64,000 bases of DNA from Pseudoglutamicibacter albus (GTDB lineage: Bacteria > Actinomycetota > Actinomycetes > Actinomycetales > Micrococcaceae): positions 1,860,001 to 1,924,000 of the forward strand of contig NZ_JAVDXX010000001.1 in the NCBI RefSeq assembly GCF_031458175.1, given 5' to 3'. The stretch's first letter is position 1. Every line of letters begins with the position of its first letter. Positions 60,246 through 64,000 of this stretch are shown one piece after another. The notes under the pieces are model-generated. The model did not search any database, was not told the DNA's origin, and worked only from the letters and a program-made list of their open reading frames with translations. The position numbers and the translations under genes were made by a program.

Positions 60246-60470
60246 ATGGCTGTCACCCTGAACGTCACTGGCATGACCTGCCACCACTGCGTCTCATCCG
60301 TCAAGGAAGAACTCGGCGAACTCGACGGTGTGGCCAACATCAGCGTCGAACTCAACACCGGCGGCACATCCGTGGTGACATTCGACGCTGAGGCGACCGT
60401 GACCGATGAGCAGATCCGCGGCGCGATCGAAGAGGCAGGCTACGAAACCACGGAGTTGAGCCGCGCATGA
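60246..60470 (+). CDS. copZ: Copper chaperone CopZ
   Basis: 74 residues, ferredoxin-like heavy-metal domain with Cu(I) site GMTCHHC (Cys12, Cys15). It shuttles Cu(I) to CopA or CsoR. GAAGGAG lies upstream; its stop overlaps the copA ATG by four bases. Confidence 0.94.
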   Translation: MAVTLNVTGMTCHHCVSSVKEELGELDGVANISVELNTGGTSVVTFDAEATVTDEQIRGAIEEAGYETTELSRA

Positions 60471-62986
60471 GTGAAACGCAGCGTGTACTCACCCTCGATA
60501 TCGAGGGGATGACGTGCGCGTCCTGCGTCAACCGGATCGAGCGGAAACTCGAGAAACTCCCCGGCGTCACCGCGGCCGTGAACCTCCCGCTTGAGACCGC
60601 GCGCGTCACCGCGCCGGCAGACGTCGAGGATGGCACGCTCATCGAAGTGATCCGGAAAGCAGGCTACGATGCGCGCATCCACTCCCCCAAGAAGACCCGG
60701 ACAGAGGCTCAAACCAGCACGGCGTCGCATCCGTCGGCCGAGCAAGCACACGCCGACCCAGCGCTTTCTTCCGACACAGGCCAGAAGAACCCAGCGCCTT
60801 CCGAAGCAGGCCAGGCTGATCCGACGGGTGAGTTCGGCTCTTCGGCGGGCTACCGGATTCCGTTGTTCAAGCGGTTCCTGATCGCCGCGATCCTGACCGC
60901 GCCGGTGTTGCTGATTTCGATGGTTCCGGGGCTTCAGTTCCGGCATTGGGGCTGGGTTGCCGGCTTGTTTTCGTTGCCGGTGGCGACGTGGGCTGCGTGG
61001 CCGTTCCATAAGGCTGCGGCGATCAACGCGCGCCACGGGACGTCCACGATGGACACGCTCGTCTCGATCGGTGTAATTGCCGCGACTGTGTATTCGTGGG
61101 TTCAGTTATTGCGTGATCCGGCGCTCACGGCCGATGCACGCCTCGGTGACCTGCATGCGATGCACGGGCACCACCTGTATTTCGAGTCCGCAGCGGTCAT
61201 CGTCACGTTCTTGTTGCTGGGGCGTTGGCTTGAGTCGCGTGCTCGGCACGGCGCAGCGGATGCAACGCGCGCGTTACTTGAGCTGGGAGCGAGCCACGCG
61301 ACGGTCGTTGACGCCGATGGAGGCCACCGTGAGGTCCCGGCGGATGAGCTCACCGTGGGCACCGTTATTTTGGTGCGGCCTGGTGAGAAGATCGCTGCCG
61401 ACGGCGTTGTGCTCGAGGGTGACTCCGATGTGGATGCCTCGATGATCACGGGCGAATCCGTGCCCGTGCCGGTCTCCCCCGGTTCAGAGGTCACGGGCGC
61501 AACCATCAACACGTCCGGTCGCTTGCTCGTGCGGGTGAGCGCGGCCGGTGAGGATACGACGTTGGCTGCGATGGGCAGGATGATCGCGCAGGCGCAGTCG
61601 GAGAAGACTCCGCTTGTGCGGCTCGTGGACCGGATTTCCGGTGTTTTCGTTCCGATCGTTTTAGCACTAGCGGTGCTCACGTTTGTGGGGTGGTGGCTGA
61701 TTGCCGGCAACCCTTCGGGCGGTTTCATCGCGGCCGTAACGGTCCTGGTTGTCGCGTGCCCGTGCGCGCTCGGTTTGGCGACCCCGGTTGCACTCGTCGC
61801 CGGCATCGGTAACGGGGCGAGCCGCGGAATCCTCATCTCCGGGCCTGCCGTGCTTGAAGAAGCACGCAACCTCGATGCGGTGGTGCTCGATAAAACCGGC
61901 ACCATCACCGAAGGCCGTATGACACTCACCTCCACAACCCTGTTGCCCGGCGCTAGCGCTGCCACCTCCGCTACAGCCTCCCCTGCCGCAACAGTGGACA
62001 TCAGCGCCAACACTGCGCTGGCTTATGCCGCCGCACTCGAGCAAAATTCGGAGCACCCCATCGCTCGCGCGATTGTCGACGCCGCCACCGGCGCGACGGG
62101 CGAAGCCGGCGGCGCTAATGGCCGTCAGCTCACGGTCGAGGACTTCGCCTCGCACTCCGGAAGTGGCGTCACCGGGGTCGTGAGTGATCAGAACGGTATG
62201 CGCCAGGCGGTCGCGGTCGGGACGCTGGACCTGCTCACTGAGCAGGGCATGCACGTGAGCGATGACGCCCGCGCTGAGCTTGCGCGGCTTGAACGCGAGG
62301 GCATGACGGTGGTCGCGCTCGGCATCGGGGGCTCCGGAACCGGCGGCACCGATGCAGCTGACACCAGCACAAGCGGCCGCGCGGTCGCGTTGCTCAGCGT
62401 CGCGGATCAGGTCAAGCCGGATTCCGCGGAGGCTGTCGCCCGGCTCACTGGGATGGGTGTGACCCCGTGGATGGTCACGGGTGACAACCGTGAGGTCGCG
62501 GCCGCGGTCGCGCGTGAGGTCGGCATCCCGGAGGCACACGTCATGGCCGGGGTGCGGCCTGAAGGTAAGGTCGACGCGGTCCGGGATTTGCAGGCGGATG
62601 GCACGAAGATCGCGATGGTTGGCGACGGCGTCAACGATGCCCCTGCCTTGATGACCGCGGACCTTGGGCTTGCGATGGGCGCCGGAACGGATGTTGCCCG
62701 TGAGGCCGCCGGGGTCACCCTCATGGGGTCTTCGCTGGGGCAGGCCGCGGATGCGATCGAGCTGTCCCGGCAGACCTTGCGCATCATTCGGCAGAACATC
62801 TTTTGGGCGTTTTTCTATAACGTCGCCGCGCTCCCGGTGGCCATGTTGGGGCTTCTGAACCCGATGATCGCTGGGGTTGCGATGGCGACCAGCTCCGTCA
62901 TCGTGGTGTTCAATGCGTTGCGTCTGCGCCGCTTCGGGAAACACAGTCCTGGCCCGCATGCCGATGTGAGAGGATACCAACCGTGA
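60467..62986 (+). CDS. copA: Copper-exporting P1B-type ATPase
   Basis: 839 residues. One N-terminal metal domain (GMTCASC, Cys17/Cys20), a hydrophilic spacer, eight membrane segments with the CPC ion site in VACPCALGLATP, phosphorylation motif DKTGTITEG, and hinge GDGVNDAP. It pumps Cu(I) (or Ag(I)) out. An Ala/Thr/Ser-rich insertion lies in the nucleotide domain after LTSTTLL. Its end overlaps the FadR-type gene by four bases. Confidence 0.94.
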   Translation: MSETQRVLTLDIEGMTCASCVNRIERKLEKLPGVTAAVNLPLETARVTAPADVEDGTLIEVIRKAGYDARIHSPKKTRTEAQTSTASHPSAEQAHADPALSSDTGQKNPAPSEAGQADPTGEFGSSAGYRIPLFKRFLIAAILTAPVLLISMVPGLQFRHWGWVAGLFSLPVATWAAWPFHKAAAINARHGTSTMDTLVSIGVIAATVYSWVQLLRDPALTADARLGDLHAMHGHHLYFESAAVIVTFLLLGRWLESRARHGAADATRALLELGASHATVVDADGGHREVPADELTVGTVILVRPGEKIAADGVVLEGDSDVDASMITGESVPVPVSPGSEVTGATINTSGRLLVRVSAAGEDTTLAAMGRMIAQAQSEKTPLVRLVDRISGVFVPIVLALAVLTFVGWWLIAGNPSGGFIAAVTVLVVACPCALGLATPVALVAGIGNGASRGILISGPAVLEEARNLDAVVLDKTGTITEGRMTLTSTTLLPGASAATSATASPAATVDISANTALAYAAALEQNSEHPIARAIVDAATGATGEAGGANGRQLTVEDFASHSGSGVTGVVSDQNGMRQAVAVGTLDLLTEQGMHVSDDARAELARLEREGMTVVALGIGGSGTGGTDAADTSTSGRAVALLSVADQVKPDSAEAVARLTGMGVTPWMVTGDNREVAAAVAREVGIPEAHVMAGVRPEGKVDAVRDLQADGTKIAMVGDGVNDAPALMTADLGLAMGAGTDVAREAAGVTLMGSSLGQAADAIELSRQTLRIIRQNIFWAFFYNVAALPVAMLGLLNPMIAGVAMATSSVIVVFNALRLRRFGKHSPGPHADVRGYQP

Positions 62987-63678
62987 AGGCTCATGAGTTG
63001 GTGATGCAGTGGGTGACCGACGAACTTTCGGCAGGCCGCCTCAACATTGGCGATCACCTGCCGAGTGAACGGTCACTCGCCGAAACGCTCGAGGTGTCCC
63101 GCGGTACCATCCGTGAAGCGTTACGCGTCTTGGAGGCGCTGGGTTCTATCCGGAGTTCCACGGGGTCTGGGCCTCAGTCTGGGACGGTGATTACCGCGGC
63201 ACCCGAGCAGGCGCTTTCGCTGGCGCTGAACCTCCAGTTGGCGACCAGCCAGGTTGAGCATCACCACGTGTTTGAGATGCGGCTCTTGCTTGAAGACTGG
63301 GCGGTACGCAACTCCGAACCCGAGCATGCCGACCCTGAACATCCCGATTGGATGAAAGCGGAAACGCTTCTGGACATGATGGATCAGCCGGGTCTGTCCG
63401 TCATTGACTTCCTGAACCTGGACGCGCAGTTCCACGTAGCGCTATCCAAGGCCGCGAATAATCCGCTCGCCTCAACACTCATGGATGCGATGCGCACCGC
63501 GATCGAAGGGCACACGGTTGAACGCGCCAAGGCCCTGCCCGACTGGGAGGCGACATCAGCGCGGCTGCGGAGCGAGCATCGTGCAATCCTGGAGGCTGCG
63601 CGCCACGGCCGGGCAGACGCGGCCGCGGACCTACTCAAGGAACACATCAGCGGCTACTACGCCGAAACCGCTGGCTGA
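62983..63678 (+). CDS. FadR/LldR-type GntR-family regulator
   Basis: 231 residues: winged HTH (GDHLPSERSLAETLEVSRGTIREALRVLEALG, about 24-56) and an all-helical FCD ligand domain. The GTG start overlaps the copA stop by four bases. Its own likely operators are the TGGT-N3-ACCA palindromes at 63771-63796, before the next gene, so it probably senses a carboxylate (lactate or glycolate-like) and controls that gene rather than copper export. Confidence 0.88.
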   Translation: MKAHELVMQWVTDELSAGRLNIGDHLPSERSLAETLEVSRGTIREALRVLEALGSIRSSTGSGPQSGTVITAAPEQALSLALNLQLATSQVEHHHVFEMRLLLEDWAVRNSEPEHADPEHPDWMKAETLLDMMDQPGLSVIDFLNLDAQFHVALSKAANNPLASTLMDAMRTAIEGHTVERAKALPDWEATSARLRSEHRAILEAARHGRADAAADLLKEHISGYYAETAG

Positions 63679-63770
63679 CGGCAGGTAGCGTAGCGCGGCC
63701 TCACCGGCGCCACTGCGGGCGCCTTAAGAAAAATTACCTCTTGCGCAAATGTGACCGAGGCCATAGTGTC

Positions 63771-63796
63771 TGTGGTTAGACCACATGGTCTGACCA
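63771..63796 (+). promoter_or_regulatory. Two adjacent FadR/LldR-type operators
   Basis: TGTGGT-TAG-ACCACA (63771-63785) and TGGTC-T-GACCA (63786-63796) abut. Both contain TGGT-N3-ACCA, matching the TNGT-N3-ACNA pattern reported for LldR/PdhR-type regulators. They lie 41-66 bases before the last gene's start. Confidence 0.78.
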
Positions 63797-63836
63797 CATC
63801 TATCCTTGACATTGGCACCTATCCCCAGGAGTAGCT

Positions 63837-64000
63837 TTGAAGCCTTCATCGCATCCGAACTCCGCCGCGGCGAACCCGGCACACTCTGCCACGAACCCAC
63901 AAGCTGGCAACAACGCCGCATCAGGCTCCAAAGCCCGCAGGCCACACAACGGAACGCAAGAAAAGCAGCCCCTGAACTACCGGGTGCTATTCGGAAGCCT
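63837..64000 (+). CDS. N-terminus of a gene running off the window
   Basis: A TTG at 63837 with AGGAG six bases upstream opens a frame of 54 codons to the window edge with no stop. The visible part is polar, Asn/Ala/Ser-rich and disordered (KPSSHPNSAANPAHS), ending in NYRVLFGS, which could lead into a first membrane segment. Placed behind FadR-type operators, a carboxylate transporter or dehydrogenase is plausible, but the product cannot be named. Confidence 0.55.
   Translation, partial: MKPSSHPNSAAANPAHSATNPQAGNNAASGSKARRPHNGTQEKQPLNYRVLFGS

Noticed and set aside
1-64000. CRISPR arrays, rRNA or tRNA genes
   Set aside because: No regularly spaced 25-40-bp repeats with unique spacers, and no cloverleaf or rRNA-like stretches were found on reading. 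A tRNAscan/Infernal run would be needed to exclude small RNAs.

Overview
The window is high-GC actinobacterial DNA. The chromosomal genes look like Micrococcales, probably Micrococcaceae (Arthrobacter / Pseudoglutamicibacter relatives). This placement is inferred from gene content: a BldC-like HTH protein, alanine dehydrogenase, a type II dehydroquinase, a FemX plus ATP-grasp ligase pair for the peptidoglycan bridge, CsoR/CopZ/CopA, and start codons that often sit leaderless behind their promoters. It is not a database result.

Layout. 1-11160 is chromosome: a DUF6636-like anchored protein, a BldC-like HTH, ald, a YeiH-type exporter, a NUDIX hydrolase, aroQ, a DHA2 drug exporter with its MarR repressor and paired operators, a Tag glycosylase, remnants of an osmoprotectant ABC transporter, and a lactonase/HpcH-aldolase pair. 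11167-34319 is a 23.15-kb mobile resistance island. 34326-64000 is chromosome again: a 2-oxo-acid dehydrogenase operon (E1a-E1b-E2), an aminotransferase, a WXG100-like/hydrolase pair, purB, trxA, rlmN, a trpF-ABC transporter operon, an aromatic-acid MFS transporter, TetR-MMPL, a GNAT, two cell-wall bridge genes, a copper operon, and a FadR-type regulator in front of a gene that runs off the end.

The island is bounded on both sides by inverted 26-bp IS481-type ends (11167-11192 and 34294-34319). The same six bases, CTTAGC, lie just outside each end (11161-11166 and 34320-34325), which reads as a target-site duplication. If the island is removed, the E2 gene, the HpcH/HpaI aldolase and the lactonase become one co-directional cluster, so the insertion appears to have split an operon. 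Inside are: an IS481 unit carrying a chloramphenicol exporter (cmx); truncated conjugation and recombination genes (MobF relaxase, serine recombinase); tetR/tet(33)-like; a LuxR-type two-component system with DedA and CDP-alcohol transferase genes; AraC/NmrA/DUF1772 genes; a stand-alone PheS-like ligase with an FDX-ACB domain and a structured leader; a second, inverted cmx with a decayed transposase; and an IS481-ended mercury module (merR, merA, frameshifted merB, MerT-like protein, thioredoxin-like lipoprotein, frameshifted CcdA).

A second pattern is specific to the chromosomal part. The 3' ends of several unrelated genes, with their stop codons, are tandemly repeated just downstream (194-1075 gene, ald, trxA, rlmN, the GNAT at 56430, and weakly the HTH gene). 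None of the island genes shows this.

Regulatory logic readable from the DNA includes MarR operators at 5599-5648, tet operators at 17822-17849, a MerR-type dyad at 29273-29304, paired ATATTCC-N6-GGAATAT palindromes around the E1a promoter, a CsoR operator at 59852-59868, and tandem TGGT-N3-ACCA sites before the last gene.
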